From DASXYG01 sp036502625 (GTDB taxonomy: Bacteria > Actinomycetota > Actinomycetes > Streptosporangiales > Streptosporangiaceae): 64,000 nucleotides of DNA. The notes below the pieces were generated by a model. It saw only the letters and a program-made list of their open reading frames with translations. It had not been told where the DNA came from and did no database searches. Below are positions 39,023 through 48,453 of the stretch, piece after piece. The translations under genes were made by a program, and so were the position numbers. Location: NCBI GenBank assembly GCA_036502625.1, contig DASXYG010000095.1, positions 248,001-312,000 on the forward strand, given 5' to 3'. Each line of letters starts with the position of its first letter. Within the stretch, counting starts at the first letter, position 1.

Positions 39023-41890
39023 TCAACGCGAGCCTTTTGCGGCCCGCGACGCCAGCAGCTCCGCCAAGTGTGCGCCGCCCCGGTCGGCCAGCCCGTCGAG
39101 CTGCGTACGGCAGGAGAACCCGTCGGCGAGCACCACCGCGTCGTCGGAGGCCGCGCGTACGGCGGGCAGCAGGGCCGTCTCCGCGACCGCGACCGACACC
39201 TCGTGGTGGCCGCGCTCGACGCCGAAGTTGCCGGCCAGGCCGCAGCAGCCGCCGACCGCGGAGACGTTCGCGCCCGCGGACTCCAGCAGCTTCCGGTCAG
39301 CGTCCCAGCCCATCACGGCGTGCTGGTGGCAGTGCGGCTGCGCGACGACGTCCACGCCGGTGAGGTCCGGCGGTGTCCAGGACGTACGGGAGTCGGCGAG
39401 CAGCTCCGACAGGGTGTACATGCCGCCGGACACGGTGGCCGCGTCCTCGCCGCCGAGCAGCTCGGTCGCGTCGCCGCGGAACACCGCCGTGCAGGACGGT
39501 TCGAGGCCGACGACCGGCGTGCCCTCGCGGACGTGCGGCGCCAGCGCGGCGACCGAGCGGCCGACGATGCGCCGCGCGGCGTCGAGCTGGCCGGTGGAGA
39601 TCCAGGTCAGGCCGCAGCACAGGCCGGCCTCCGGCAGCTCGACGCGGTAGCCGGCGTCTTCGAGCACCTTCACCGCGGCGACGCCCACCTCGGGCGAGAA
39701 GTACTGCGTGAACGTGTCCACCCACAGCAGCACCGGCGGGCGCGACGCGGCGTCGGCCGGGTGGTTGGGGCGGTGCCGCCACAGGTCGCGGAACGTACGG
39801 CGGGCGAAGCGCGGCACGGAGCGGCGCTGGTCGATGCCGCCGACGCGCTTCACGAGCTGCGCCAGGCCGGGGGTGCGCAGCGCGCCGTTGGCCAGGCCGG
39901 GGGTGCGGCTCGCCAGCCTCGCCAGGCGCGGCAGCCAGCCGAGGGTGTAGTGCGACGCGGGCCGCAGCCGCCCCTTGTACGCCTGGTGCAGCACCTCCGC
40001 CTTGTACGTCGCCATGTCGACGCCGGCCGGGCAGTCGGTGGAGCAGCCCTTGCAGGACAGGCAAAGGTCGAGCGCCTCGTGCACCTCCGGCGACCGCCAG
40101 CCGTCGCGCACCAGCTCGCCGTTGACCATCTCCTGGAGCACCCGGGCGCGGCCGCGCGTGGAGTCCTTCTCGTCGCGCGTGGCCAGGTACGACGGGCACA
40201 TGACGCCGCCGGAGGAGGTGGAGTCGGCGCGGCACTTGCCGACGCCGGTGCAGCGGTGCACGGCCGTGGTGAAGTCGCCGCGGTCCTCGTCGTACGCGAA
40301 CGCCAGCTTCTTGCGCAGCGCCGGCGCGGCCGGCACCCGGAGGTCGGCGGACAGCGGCCGCGGCGCGACGATCACACCGGGGTTGAGCAGGTCGTCGCCG
40401 TCGAAGGCGGCCTTGACCGCGGCGAACGCCTCGATGGCGTCCGCGGAGTACATCAGCGGCAGCAGCTCGCCGCGCGCCCGGCCGTCGCCGTGCTCGCCGG
40501 ACATCGAGCCGCCGTAGCGGGCCACCAGCTCGCCCGCCGCGAACATGAAGTCGCGGTAGACCGCCGTCCCGTTCTCGGCGGACAGCGGGAAGTCGATGCG
40601 GATGTGCATGCAGCCGTCGCCGAAGTGGCCGTACGGGATGCCCGTCAGGCCGTGGCGGGCCATCAGGTCGTCGAACTCGCGCAGGTAGGAGCCGAGCTGC
40701 TCGGGCGGCACCGCGGCGTCCTCGAGCCCGGCGTACGCGGGGTCGCCGGCCAGGGACCGCTGCGACAGCGCCGCGCCGTCCTCGCGGATGCGCCACAGCG
40801 TCGCGGTCTGCGCAGGGTCGGTCACGATCGTGGACCCGAGCGCGCCCGCGTCGGCCTCCAGCGCCTTCGCCGCCGCCGCGAGCTCGTCCTCCGACGCGCC
40901 GCCGAGCTCGACGAACAGCCAGCCGTCGCCCTGCGGCAGCGGCGGCACGGCGTCGGGGCCGCGCTTGTTGCGGACGGCGTTGACGATGCGGACGTCCATG
41001 CCCTCCATGGCCACCGGGTGGTGCGGCAGCAGGGCCGGCACGGCGTCGGCGGCGGCCGCGATGTCGGCGTAGCCGAGCACGATGAGCTGCGACTTCGGCG
41101 GCGACGCGACCAGGCGCACGGTCGCCTGGGTGACGATGCCGCACGTGCCCTCGGTGCCGACGAGCGCGCGCGCGACGTCGAAGCCGTTCTCGGGGAGCAG
41201 GTGCTCCAGGGAGAAGCCGGAGATCTGCCGGCCGAAGCGGCCGAGCTCCGTACGGATCATCGCCATGTTGGCGCGCATGATCTCGTCGAGGCGGGTCAGC
41301 GTGGGCGACGTGGCCGGGTCGGCGCCCTTCACGGCGCGCAGCAGCTCGCCGTTGCCGCAGATCACGTCGAGGTCGATGACGTTGTCCGCCGTGCGGCCGT
41401 ACGCCAGGGCGCGGGAGCCGCAGGCGTTGTTGCCGATCATGCCGCCCAGGGTGCAGCGGCTGTGCGTGGACGGCTCGGGGCCGAACCGCAGGCCGTGCTT
41501 GCGGACGGCGCGCTGGAGGTCGTCGAGGATGACGCCGGGCTGCACGACGGCGGTGCGCATCACCGGGTCGACGTGCAGCACCTTGTTCATGTGCCGGGAG
41601 AAGTCGATGACGACGCCCGGCCCGACGGCGTTGCCCGCGATGGACGTGCCGGCGCCGCGCGACGTCAGCGGCACGCCGAGCGTCCTGCAGGTGTCGAGCA
41701 CGGCGCGCACCTCGTCGGCGTCGTGCGGGAACACGACGGCGCGCGGCGGCACGCGGTACAGCGACGCGTCGGTGGAGTACTCCCCGCGCCGCCGGGTGGA
41801 CGTGTCGACGTCCACGACCCCGGCCCGGCGCAGCGCGGCGGCGATCTCTTCGGCGGCGGCGGGCGGTGCGGCAGCGGTGACCTCAGGCAC
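39023..41890 (-). CDS. FAD-linked oxidase / Fe-S protein fusion (GlcD-GlcF-like, D-lactate or glycolate dehydrogenase type)
   Basis: A 955-residue fusion. The N-terminal half is a PCMH-type FAD domain (PRAVVFPHDADEVRAVLDTCRTLGVPLTSRGAGTSIAGNAVG, then GGMIGNNACGSRALAYGRTADNV) with the GlcD C-terminal domain (GDGCMHIRIDFPLSAENG). The C-terminal half carries two 4Fe-4S clusters (CTGVGKCRAD...CPSYLATRDEKDSTRGRA and CLSCKGCSTDCPAGVDMATYKAEV) and two CCG-type cysteine-rich motifs (GLCCGLTW and GGCCGLAGNFG). It likely oxidises a 2-hydroxy acid and passes electrons to the membrane quinone pool. It is a single-gene unit and the start is unambiguous. The precise substrate (D-lactate, glycolate, D-2-hydroxyglutarate) is open. 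Confidence 0.92.
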   Translation of the reverse strand: MPEVTAAAPPAAAEEIAAALRRAGVVDVDTSTRRRGEYSTDASLYRVPPRAVVFPHDADEVRAVLDTCRTLGVPLTSRGAGTSIAGNAVGPGVVIDFSRHMNKVLHVDPVMRTAVVQPGVILDDLQRAVRKHGLRFGPEPSTHSRCTLGGMIGNNACGSRALAYGRTADNVIDLDVICGNGELLRAVKGADPATSPTLTRLDEIMRANMAMIRTELGRFGRQISGFSLEHLLPENGFDVARALVGTEGTCGIVTQATVRLVASPPKSQLIVLGYADIAAAADAVPALLPHHPVAMEGMDVRIVNAVRNKRGPDAVPPLPQGDGWLFVELGGASEDELAAAAKALEADAGALGSTIVTDPAQTATLWRIREDGAALSQRSLAGDPAYAGLEDAAVPPEQLGSYLREFDDLMARHGLTGIPYGHFGDGCMHIRIDFPLSAENGTAVYRDFMFAAGELVARYGGSMSGEHGDGRARGELLPLMYSADAIEAFAAVKAAFDGDDLLNPGVIVAPRPLSADLRVPAAPALRKKLAFAYDEDRGDFTTAVHRCTGVGKCRADSTSSGGVMCPSYLATRDEKDSTRGRARVLQEMVNGELVRDGWRSPEVHEALDLCLSCKGCSTDCPAGVDMATYKAEVLHQAYKGRLRPASHYTLGWLPRLARLASRTPGLANGALRTPGLAQLVKRVGGIDQRRSVPRFARRTFRDLWRHRPNHPADAASRPPVLLWVDTFTQYFSPEVGVAAVKVLEDAGYRVELPEAGLCCGLTWISTGQLDAARRIVGRSVAALAPHVREGTPVVGLEPSCTAVFRGDATELLGGEDAATVSGGMYTLSELLADSRTSWTPPDLTGVDVVAQPHCHQHAVMGWDADRKLLESAGANVSAVGGCCGLAGNFGVERGHHEVSVAVAETALLPAVRAASDDAVVLADGFSCRTQLDGLADRGGAHLAELLASRAAKGSR

Positions 41891-41942
41891 AGAAGGTGGC
41901 CCTTTCGTACGTTCGCGACGATCGACGGCCAGCCTACGGAAC

Positions 41943-41976
41943 GCCGAGGGCCCCGGCCTAGCCAGGGGCCCTCGGC
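41943..41976. terminator. Strong hairpin between minus-strand genes
   Basis: GCCGAGGGCCCC and GGGGCCCTCGGC form a perfect 12-bp stem around a 10-nt loop. It lies after the stop of the small membrane protein gene (42015, minus strand) and before the start of the FAD/Fe-S gene, so it should separate the two transcripts. Confidence 0.75.
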
Positions 41977-42014
41977 TTGATCAAGGTCAGAGGTAGCGCG
42001 CCCCCGACCCCCGC

Positions 42015-42659
42015 CTACTCCGTGTCGTCCCGGTGGGTCGACGCCACGTGGGTGTCCGTCGGCAGGACCGGCCGCTCGAACTCCGTGGTCGTGGTGTCCG
42101 GCGAGCCCGTACGGCCCGCGTGGTAGCCGGCCGTCTCCGCGGTGCGCGACGAACCGGTCGGTTCGGCCATGGTGCCCTCGGCCTCCGCCGCGGCGGCCTC
42201 ACGTGCGCCGCGTACGGTGAAGCGGCCCAGGGACAGCGCGGCGAGGAACACGATCACCACGCCGAGGCCGGTGAAGATGCCGATCTGCTCGACCGCGCGC
42301 TGTGTCGCCGCGAGGCCGAGCGGTACGCCCGCGGGCGCGTTGCGCCCCGCCCAGATCGGCGAGAGCGGGCCGCCGACGACGAACCAGGCGCCGCCGAGCG
42401 CGGCCAGCCAGCCGCCGAACGCGGCGGTGGCGCGGTTGGCGCTGAGCAGCGCCATCAGCCCGCCGAGGAACGTGGCGGCGGCGGGCAGGATCACCATGTA
42501 GAGCCGGTCGGTGGAGTACGCCCACGTGCGGTCGGGCGTGTAGCCGTAGCCGAGGCTCGGGCCGACGAATATGACGAGACCGCCCCAGATCCCCAGGAGG
42601 ACCAGGAGCAGCCCGCTGATCGCCCCGCGTGACCGGGGTACGCGCAGCATTCCCGCCAT
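42015..42659 (-). CDS. Hypothetical four-TM membrane protein
   Basis: A 214-residue protein of unrecognised family. Four hydrophobic segments are seen: GLLLVLLGIWGGLVIFVG, LYMVILPAAATFLGGLMALL, FGGWLAALGGAWFVVGG and FTGLGVVIVFLAALSLG. A 70-residue polar, Thr/Glu-rich cytoplasmic tail follows. ATG 42659 is preferred because AGGAAG lies about 8 bp upstream; a GTG at 42668 is too close to that site. It is separated from its neighbours by a terminator on one side and 74 bp on the other. No function can be assigned. Confidence 0.85.
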   Translation of the reverse strand: MAGMLRVPRSRGAISGLLLVLLGIWGGLVIFVGPSLGYGYTPDRTWAYSTDRLYMVILPAAATFLGGLMALLSANRATAAFGGWLAALGGAWFVVGGPLSPIWAGRNAPAGVPLGLAATQRAVEQIGIFTGLGVVIVFLAALSLGRFTVRGAREAAAAEAEGTMAEPTGSSRTAETAGYHAGRTGSPDTTTTEFERPVLPTDTHVASTHRDDTE

Positions 42660-42732
42660 TTGGATCACTTCCTATGAATGACGGCAGGGACCACTTACAT
42701 CCGGCCCGTACCCCGTTCGGGTGCGCTGTATC

Positions 42733-44340
42733 TCAGTACACCCGGTCACCGCCGACGTACGTGGCGCGCACGGGGATCGCCGCGATGGTCGACGGGTCCG
42801 CCGTCAGCGGGTTCGCGCCGAGGACCGTGAAGTCGGCCAGGTATCCCGGCGCGAGGCGGCCCTTGCGGCCGGCCTCGCCGCACGCCTCGGCCGAGCCGAC
42901 GGTGAAGATCCGCAGCGCCTCGGCAGGCGACACGCGCTGCGCCGCGCCGACCGGCACGCCGTCGTCGGCGCCCGTACGGGTGATCATCGACTGGAGGCCG
43001 AGCAGCGGCTCGAACGGGCCGCACGGGTAGTCCGACGACCCGGCCACGGTCACCCCGGCGTCGAGGAACGCGCGGTGGGCGAACATCCGCGCGGCGCGGT
43101 CCTCGCCGTACCAGCCGTTCAGCGCGCCGCCGTGGTACGCCGCGTATCCGGCGAACGGCACCGCGATGGCGCCGGCCGCCTTCATGCGGGCCAGGATGGC
43201 GTCGTCGATCACCGAGCAGTGCTCGATGCGGTGCCGCAGTTCCGGACGGGGATCGGCGCGCTGGGCCGCCTCGAACGCGTCGAGCACGATCCGGATGGCC
43301 GCGTCGCCGTTGGCGTGCACGCCGATGCGGTTGCCGTCGCCGTGCACGGCGCGCACGTTCGCGTGCAGCTCCTCCGTCGACGTCGTCTGCAGGCCGTGGC
43401 ACGTGGGGTCGGTGAAGGGCTCGGACAGCAGGCACGTACGGCCGCCGATGGCGCCGTCGCAGAACGCCTTCACGCCCACGAACCGCAGCAGGTCGTCGCC
43501 GAAACCGCTGCCCACGCCGAGCTCGCGCGCCTTGGCGTAGTGGTCGATGGACAGCAGCATGCCGGTGCGCAGCGTGAGGGCGCCCTCGGCGCGGGCGCGG
43601 CGCAGCAGGGCGACGTCGTCCGGGGAGATCAGCGCGTCGCAGATGGACGTCAGCCCGGCCGCGTGCCAGCGCCCGACGGCCATCCGCAGCCCGCGCAGCC
43701 GGTCGTCCTCGGACGCCGGCCGCAGCGGCGAGTCGCCGCGCGCCGTCGCGGACATCGAGAGGTTCATCAGGGCGCGCTCGATGAGCCGCCCGTCGAGGGT
43801 GCCGTCGGCGGCGCGGCCGTAGTCGCCGCCGGGCGGCGGCTCGCTGGACTCGTCGATGCCGAACGCGCGCAGCGCCGCCGAGTTCACCACGCCCCAGTGC
43901 CCGGCGACCTGCACGACCAGGACGGGGTTGTCCGGCGCGACGCGGTCCAGGTCGTGGCGGGTGAGCACGCCGGTCTTGGCGTCGTCGTACCGGCTGCCGC
44001 GCACCCACGCGCCGGGCCCGGCCTTCTCCGCCTCGGCCTTGACGGTCGCGAGCAGGTCGTCCGTACCGGTGACGGCGGCGGCCGACAGGTCGAGGTGCAG
44101 CAGGTCCTCGGCGGTGACGGCCAGGTGGATGTGCGCGTCGTGCAGGCCGGGGATCACGGTCGCGTCGCCGAGGTCGACGACCTCCGCATCGGGGAACCGG
44201 TCGCGCAGCCCGGCCAGGTCGCCGGTGGCCCGTACGCGGCCCCCGTCGACGGCGAGCGCCTCGGGCTCCGGCCCGTCGTCCTGCTGGGCGATGATCGCGG
44301 CGGCGCGGTAGATCGTCGGTGTGGTCTCGCGTACGGGCAC
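42733..44340 (-). CDS. YtcJ-like amidohydrolase (second paralogue)
   Basis: A 535-residue amidohydrolase family 3 enzyme with the HxH motif (VIPGLHDAHIHLAV), VGVKAFCDGAIGGRTCLL, HANGDAAIRIVLDAFE, RIEHCSVIDD and SSDYPCGPFEPLLGL. GTG 44340 is favoured because GGAGG lies 5 bp before it. It is the last gene of the six-gene operon, 15 bp after the symporter. It shares its architecture with the enzyme at 16856, but the active-site surroundings differ (SSDYPCGPFEP here, SSDRPVVDGAP there), so the substrates probably differ. Confidence 0.92.
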   Translation of the reverse strand: MPVRETTPTIYRAAAIIAQQDDGPEPEALAVDGGRVRATGDLAGLRDRFPDAEVVDLGDATVIPGLHDAHIHLAVTAEDLLHLDLSAAAVTGTDDLLATVKAEAEKAGPGAWVRGSRYDDAKTGVLTRHDLDRVAPDNPVLVVQVAGHWGVVNSAALRAFGIDESSEPPPGGDYGRAADGTLDGRLIERALMNLSMSATARGDSPLRPASEDDRLRGLRMAVGRWHAAGLTSICDALISPDDVALLRRARAEGALTLRTGMLLSIDHYAKARELGVGSGFGDDLLRFVGVKAFCDGAIGGRTCLLSEPFTDPTCHGLQTTSTEELHANVRAVHGDGNRIGVHANGDAAIRIVLDAFEAAQRADPRPELRHRIEHCSVIDDAILARMKAAGAIAVPFAGYAAYHGGALNGWYGEDRAARMFAHRAFLDAGVTVAGSSDYPCGPFEPLLGLQSMITRTGADDGVPVGAAQRVSPAEALRIFTVGSAEACGEAGRKGRLAPGYLADFTVLGANPLTADPSTIAAIPVRATYVGGDRVY

Positions 44341-44355
44341 GGTGGCCTCCAACCG

Positions 44356-45861
44356 TCAGGGGGTGGGCGTGGGCGCGGAGGTGCGGTCCGGTGACCGCGC
44401 CAGGGACACGGCGACGGTCACGACGACGTTCGGGACCAGCGCGATCAGGCCGCCGTTGATCCCCCAGAGCGGGTCGTTGCCGGTCATCGCGAGGGCGACC
44501 ATCACGACCGAGCCGACCAGCATGCCGGAGACCGCGCCCGCCTTGCTCATGCGCCGCCAGAACAGCGCCACCAGCACGGTCGGGACGAGCTGCGCCAGGC
44601 CCTCGTACGACAGGACGGACAGGTTGACCAGCGCCTCCGGCTTCAGCAGGCTGCCCGCGAGCGCGATCAGCCCGGCGATCAGGCACACGAGCTGGGACAG
44701 CCGCTTGTTCCGCAGGTCGCGGCCGCGTTCGAGCACGGCGTCCGGCGCGACGCGCGAGCGCGGGTCGGCGCCGTTGCCGCCGCCCAGCACGGTCTTGCCC
44801 CAGAGCGTGCCGATGGCCAGCATGAACACGCTCATCGGCACGATCGCCGAAAGCGCGCCCGCCACGCCGATGACCGCCACGACCGGCGCCGGAAGGGAGT
44901 CCGTGACCAGGGTGAACAGCGCCAGGTCGGACTTGTCGCCGAGCCCCGGCGCCACGAACAGCGCCGCCGCGCCGATCATCATCGGGATGAACAGCAGGAG
45001 CTGGTACCACGGCAGCAGCATCGCGTTGCGGCGCAGCGCCGTCGGGTTCCGCGCGCTCAGGTAGCCGGCCACGGTGGTCGGGAAGATCGTGATCGTCACG
45101 CCGTTGAGGATCATCGTGCCGACGAACCAGGCGGCGCCGTAGCCGGGCACCTCGGGGGTGGGGTGGCCGGGGAACGTCAGCCACTGCGGCTTCTCCGCGA
45201 TCAGCCGGTGCATGAGGTGGCCGAGGCCGCCGAAGTAGTGCAGCGGGATGTAGACGGCGAGGAACACCACGGCCGCGATCACCAGGACGTCCTTGAACAC
45301 GCTCACCCAGGCCGACCCGCGCAGCCCGGAGACCAGGATGAACAGCTCGGCCACCACGAACGAGACGACCGCCGCGACGCCGAGGTCCACCGCGCCGTAG
45401 CTCATCGCGTTCACCACGGCGCCCATGCCCTGGAGCTGCACCTGGATGTACGGGATCAGGAAGATCGTCGCGATGACGGCCACCAGGATGCCGACCGGCC
45501 GCGACTTGAAGCGGTGCTCGGCCATGTCGGCGATCGACACCAGGTTGTGCCGCGCCGCGTAGGTCCACAGCAGCGGGCTGACGACGTACGCGACCGCGAA
45601 GCCGACGGTGAGGTACGCGACCAGGTAGAGGATCGGCACGCCGAACTCATACGACCACCCGGCGGTGCCGAGGAACGAGAAGCTCGTGTAGGTCTCCCCG
45701 GCCATCAGCAGCCAGATGAACACGATGCCCAGGCCGCGCCCGGACACCGACCACTCGGCCAGGCCCTTGTCCCGGCCGCGCGCGCTGAGCAGGCCGACGG
45801 CGATCGTGGCGAGCATCGCCACCCCGAAGATCGTCGTGGCGGTGATCGCGGACCCGCTCAC
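44356..45861 (-). CDS. Sodium:solute symporter (SSS family)
   Basis: A 501-residue permease with about 13 TM segments. SSS signatures include GRGLGIVFIWLLMAGETYTSFSFLGTAGWSYEFG early on, SGLRGSAWVSVFKDVLVI and PVVAVIGVAGALSAIVPMSVFMLAIGTLWG. It belongs to the PanF/YidK-like group usually paired with a small DUF3311 subunit, here encoded just upstream with a 4-bp overlap at GTG 45861. It would import the compound degraded by the surrounding hydrolases and dehydrogenases. Confidence 0.93.
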   Translation of the reverse strand: MSGSAITATTIFGVAMLATIAVGLLSARGRDKGLAEWSVSGRGLGIVFIWLLMAGETYTSFSFLGTAGWSYEFGVPILYLVAYLTVGFAVAYVVSPLLWTYAARHNLVSIADMAEHRFKSRPVGILVAVIATIFLIPYIQVQLQGMGAVVNAMSYGAVDLGVAAVVSFVVAELFILVSGLRGSAWVSVFKDVLVIAAVVFLAVYIPLHYFGGLGHLMHRLIAEKPQWLTFPGHPTPEVPGYGAAWFVGTMILNGVTITIFPTTVAGYLSARNPTALRRNAMLLPWYQLLLFIPMMIGAAALFVAPGLGDKSDLALFTLVTDSLPAPVVAVIGVAGALSAIVPMSVFMLAIGTLWGKTVLGGGNGADPRSRVAPDAVLERGRDLRNKRLSQLVCLIAGLIALAGSLLKPEALVNLSVLSYEGLAQLVPTVLVALFWRRMSKAGAVSGMLVGSVVMVALAMTGNDPLWGINGGLIALVPNVVVTVAVSLARSPDRTSAPTPTP

Positions 45862-46166
45862 CGGTCACCCCCGGCGTCCTCGCCGTGCGGGTCGTCGTCG
45901 GCGGGCACCGGCTCCACGGAGCCCGCGCGGAACACCGGGTCGAGCCGGGACGCCAGCCAGATCACCAGCGGGCTGACGACCGTCGCCGCGATGATCCAGA
46001 ACAGCAGGAACGGGATGCCGAACACCCGCGGTTCGATGCGGTTCGCCACGAACGGCGCCACGCCGTACAGCACGACCGGCACGAGCAGCAGCCACAGGGC
46101 CGGGCGACGGGTCGCCGGCGGCGCGGGGAGGCCGTCCGTACGGCGGTCGGAGGGAGGCTGAGCCAT
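45858..46166 (-). CDS. DUF3311 small membrane subunit
   Basis: A 102-residue protein with two TM segments (LWLLLVPVVLYGVAPFVAN and IPFLLFWIIAATVVSPLVIWLA), matching DUF3311. In many genomes this small subunit precedes an SSS transporter, as here with a 4-bp gene overlap, and probably helps its assembly or function. ATG 46166 follows AAGGCGG. Confidence 0.88.
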   Translation of the reverse strand: MAQPPSDRRTDGLPAPPATRRPALWLLLVPVVLYGVAPFVANRIEPRVFGIPFLLFWIIAATVVSPLVIWLASRLDPVFRAGSVEPVPADDDPHGEDAGGDR

Positions 46167-46222
46167 GGGGTCCGCCTTGTCTTCGCGTGGGATCGAGTGG
46201 GGATCGGTGGAATCGGTAGCGG

Positions 46223-47002
46223 TCAGATGGACGGGTCGAAGCGGCCGTCGACGGCGGTCCAGCCGCCGTCCACGGTGAGCACGCTCCCGGTGACGAACGT
46301 CGCGGCGTCGGAGACGAGGTACGCGACGGCGCCGGCGATCTCGTCGGGGCGCGCCCAGCGGCGCAGCGCGGACGCCTCGGCGTACGCGTCGTACCACTTC
46401 GGGTCGGCGGCGATCTGGTCGGTCAGCGCGGTGCGCACCACGCCGGGCGCGACCGCGTTGAACCGCACGCCGTACGGGCCCCACTCGGCCGCGGCCGTCC
46501 GCAGGAACTGCACCAGGCCGGCTTTCGCGGCGGCGTAGACGCTCTGCCCCGGCTCGACCTGGACTGCGCGCATGGACGCGAAGCCGACGACGCTGCCGCG
46601 CCCGCGCCCGGCCATGCCCGGCGCCACCGCCTGCACGAGCGCGAGGTACGCCCGCAGGTTCAACCCGATGACCTTGTCGAACTCCGCGGCCGAGTAGTCG
46701 GCGATCCGCTTGCGGACGTTCACGCCCACGGTCACGACCAGCGCGTCCACCGCGCCCCAGCCCGCGGCGGCCTCCCGTACGGCGGCGGCGTCCAGGACGT
46801 CGAGCGTCTGCGCGCGTACGGAGCCGGGCGGCGCGAGGCGCGCGGTCTCCGCCGCGCCCGCGCCGTCGAGGTCGGCGGCGACCACGCCGGCGCCCTGGGC
46901 CGCGCAGGCCAGCGCGGCCTCGCGGCCGATGCCGCCGCCCCCGCCCACCACCACGACGGTGCGCCCGTCCAACCGGAAGAGGTTGGTGTAGTCCGTGCTC
47001 AC
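46223..47002 (-). CDS. SDR family oxidoreductase
   Basis: A 259-residue short-chain dehydrogenase. The cofactor loop is VVGGGGGIGREAAL (TGxxxGxG variant), followed by Asp in VVAADLDG (suggesting NAD preference), VSVVGFASMR-like strand, the catalytic Tyr-Lys in SVYAAAKAGLVQF and PGVVRTALTDQI. The NNAG motif is replaced by VTVGVN, an uncommon form. GTG 47002 overlaps the aldehyde dehydrogenase stop by 4 bp. The DUF3311 gene starts 56 bp downstream, which is the largest gap in the operon. Likely oxidises an alcohol intermediate. Confidence 0.92.
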   Translation of the reverse strand: MSTDYTNLFRLDGRTVVVVGGGGGIGREAALACAAQGAGVVAADLDGAGAAETARLAPPGSVRAQTLDVLDAAAVREAAAGWGAVDALVVTVGVNVRKRIADYSAAEFDKVIGLNLRAYLALVQAVAPGMAGRGRGSVVGFASMRAVQVEPGQSVYAAAKAGLVQFLRTAAAEWGPYGVRFNAVAPGVVRTALTDQIAADPKWYDAYAEASALRRWARPDEIAGAVAYLVSDAATFVTGSVLTVDGGWTAVDGRFDPSI

Positions 47003-48453
47003 GGCCTGATCACCGCCATTCGCGTCACGGTCATCTCCTCGATGGCGTACCGCGGGCCCTCGCGGCCGATGCCGGAGTCCTTGACCCCGCCGTACGGCAT
47101 CACGTCCGAGCGGTAGCCGGGCACCTCGTTGACCACCACGCCCCCGACGTCGAGCTCCTCGATGGCGCGGAACGCGGTGCCCAGGTCGCGGGTGAACACC
47201 GCCGCGTGCAGCCCGTACCTGCTGGCGTTGACGGTCGCGATCGCGGCGTCGAGGTCCGGCACCTCGCGGACGGCGACGACCGGCCCGAAGATCTCCTCGT
47301 CCCACGCGGGACGGCCGTCCGGCACGTCCGCGAGCAGCGTCGGCGCCAGGCACCGGCCGGTGCGCACGCCCCCGGCCAGGACGGACGCGCCAGCGTCGCG
47401 CGCGTCGCCGATCCAGTCGAGCACCCGGACGGTGGCCTTCTCGTCGATCAGCGCGGCGACCCGGGTGGCCTCGTCGCGCGGGTCGCCCACCACGACCTCG
47501 GGCAGCCGCGCGGCGATCCGCTCCCGCAGGTCGCCGGCCACGGACGCGACCGCGATGACCCGCTGCACGGCGATGCACGCCTGGCCGGACGCGTAGTAGC
47601 CGCCGCGGATCACGGCGTCGGCCGCGGCGTCGAGGTCGGCGTCGGCGGCCACCACGAGCGCCGCGTTGGACCCCAGCTCAAGGACGGTCTTCCGGGGCGC
47701 GGCGTCGCGCGCGATGCGGTGGCCGACGGCCGCGGAGCCGGTGAACGAGACCAGCGCGACGTCCGGGTGGGTGGTGAGCGTACGGCCGACCTCGGCGTCC
47801 CCGGTGACGAGCTGGACCGTTCCCGCCGGGGCGCCCGCCTCCGCCAGTTGGACGCGGACCAGGTGCGCCAGCCACAGCGTGGCCAGCGGCGTCTGCGGCG
47901 CGGGCTTCACCACCACGGGGCAGCCCGCCGCGATGGCCGGGGCGATCTTGTGCGAGGCCAGCATCATCGGATAGTTGAACCCGGCGATGGCCGCGACCAC
48001 GCCGATCGGCCGCCGCGTCCAGTAGCCGACCATGCCGTCGCCGGACGGCAGCAGGTCGAGCGGCACGGTCTCCCCGTGGATGTGCACGACCTCGTCCACG
48101 GCGGCGCGCCAGGTGGAGACCGCGCGGGTCACCTCCACCCGGCAGTCCACGCGCGGCTTGCCGGTCTCCAGGACGAGGAGGTCCTCCATCTCGGCGGCGA
48201 CCGCGGCGAGCGCGTCCGCCACGCCGGCCAGCACCGCGCGGCGGGTCCTGGTGGGCAGCCGCGCCACCGCCGTGCGCAGCCCGGCCGCGTGCGCGACGGC
48301 GCGCGCGGCGAGGTCCGCGTCGCCCACCGGCGCGTCGCCGACGCGGCTGCCGTCGTACGGGAACCGCACCTCGGCGGACGCGGACGCGGGCACCCACCCG
48401 TCGCCCACGGGCAGGCCGTCCGGGTACGGCGCGGCCGAGCCGATCGCGGTCAC
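46999..48453 (-). CDS. Aldehyde dehydrogenase family protein
   Basis: A 484-residue NAD(P)-dependent aldehyde dehydrogenase. Motifs are GVVAAIAGFNYPMMLASHKIAPAIAAGCPVVVKPAPQTPL, SFTGSAAVGHRI, the general base Glu in KTVLELGSNAALVV, and the catalytic Cys in YYASGQACIAVQRV. WDEEIFGPVVAVREV and the C-terminal GGVVVNEVPGYRSDVMPYGGVKDSG complete the fold. The GTG start overlaps the peptidase stop by 4 bp. It would oxidise an aldehyde released by the neighbouring steps. Confidence 0.94.
   Translation of the reverse strand: MTAIGSAAPYPDGLPVGDGWVPASASAEVRFPYDGSRVGDAPVGDADLAARAVAHAAGLRTAVARLPTRTRRAVLAGVADALAAVAAEMEDLLVLETGKPRVDCRVEVTRAVSTWRAAVDEVVHIHGETVPLDLLPSGDGMVGYWTRRPIGVVAAIAGFNYPMMLASHKIAPAIAAGCPVVVKPAPQTPLATLWLAHLVRVQLAEAGAPAGTVQLVTGDAEVGRTLTTHPDVALVSFTGSAAVGHRIARDAAPRKTVLELGSNAALVVAADADLDAAADAVIRGGYYASGQACIAVQRVIAVASVAGDLRERIAARLPEVVVGDPRDEATRVAALIDEKATVRVLDWIGDARDAGASVLAGGVRTGRCLAPTLLADVPDGRPAWDEEIFGPVVAVREVPDLDAAIATVNASRYGLHAAVFTRDLGTAFRAIEELDVGGVVVNEVPGYRSDVMPYGGVKDSGIGREGPRYAIEEMTVTRMAVIRP

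Noticed and set aside
38183..41980. A 1,265-residue open frame on the plus strand
   Set aside because: It is antisense to the clear GlcD-GlcF fusion gene and composed of Arg/Ala/Gly-rich low-information sequence, as expected for a shadow frame in very GC-rich DNA.
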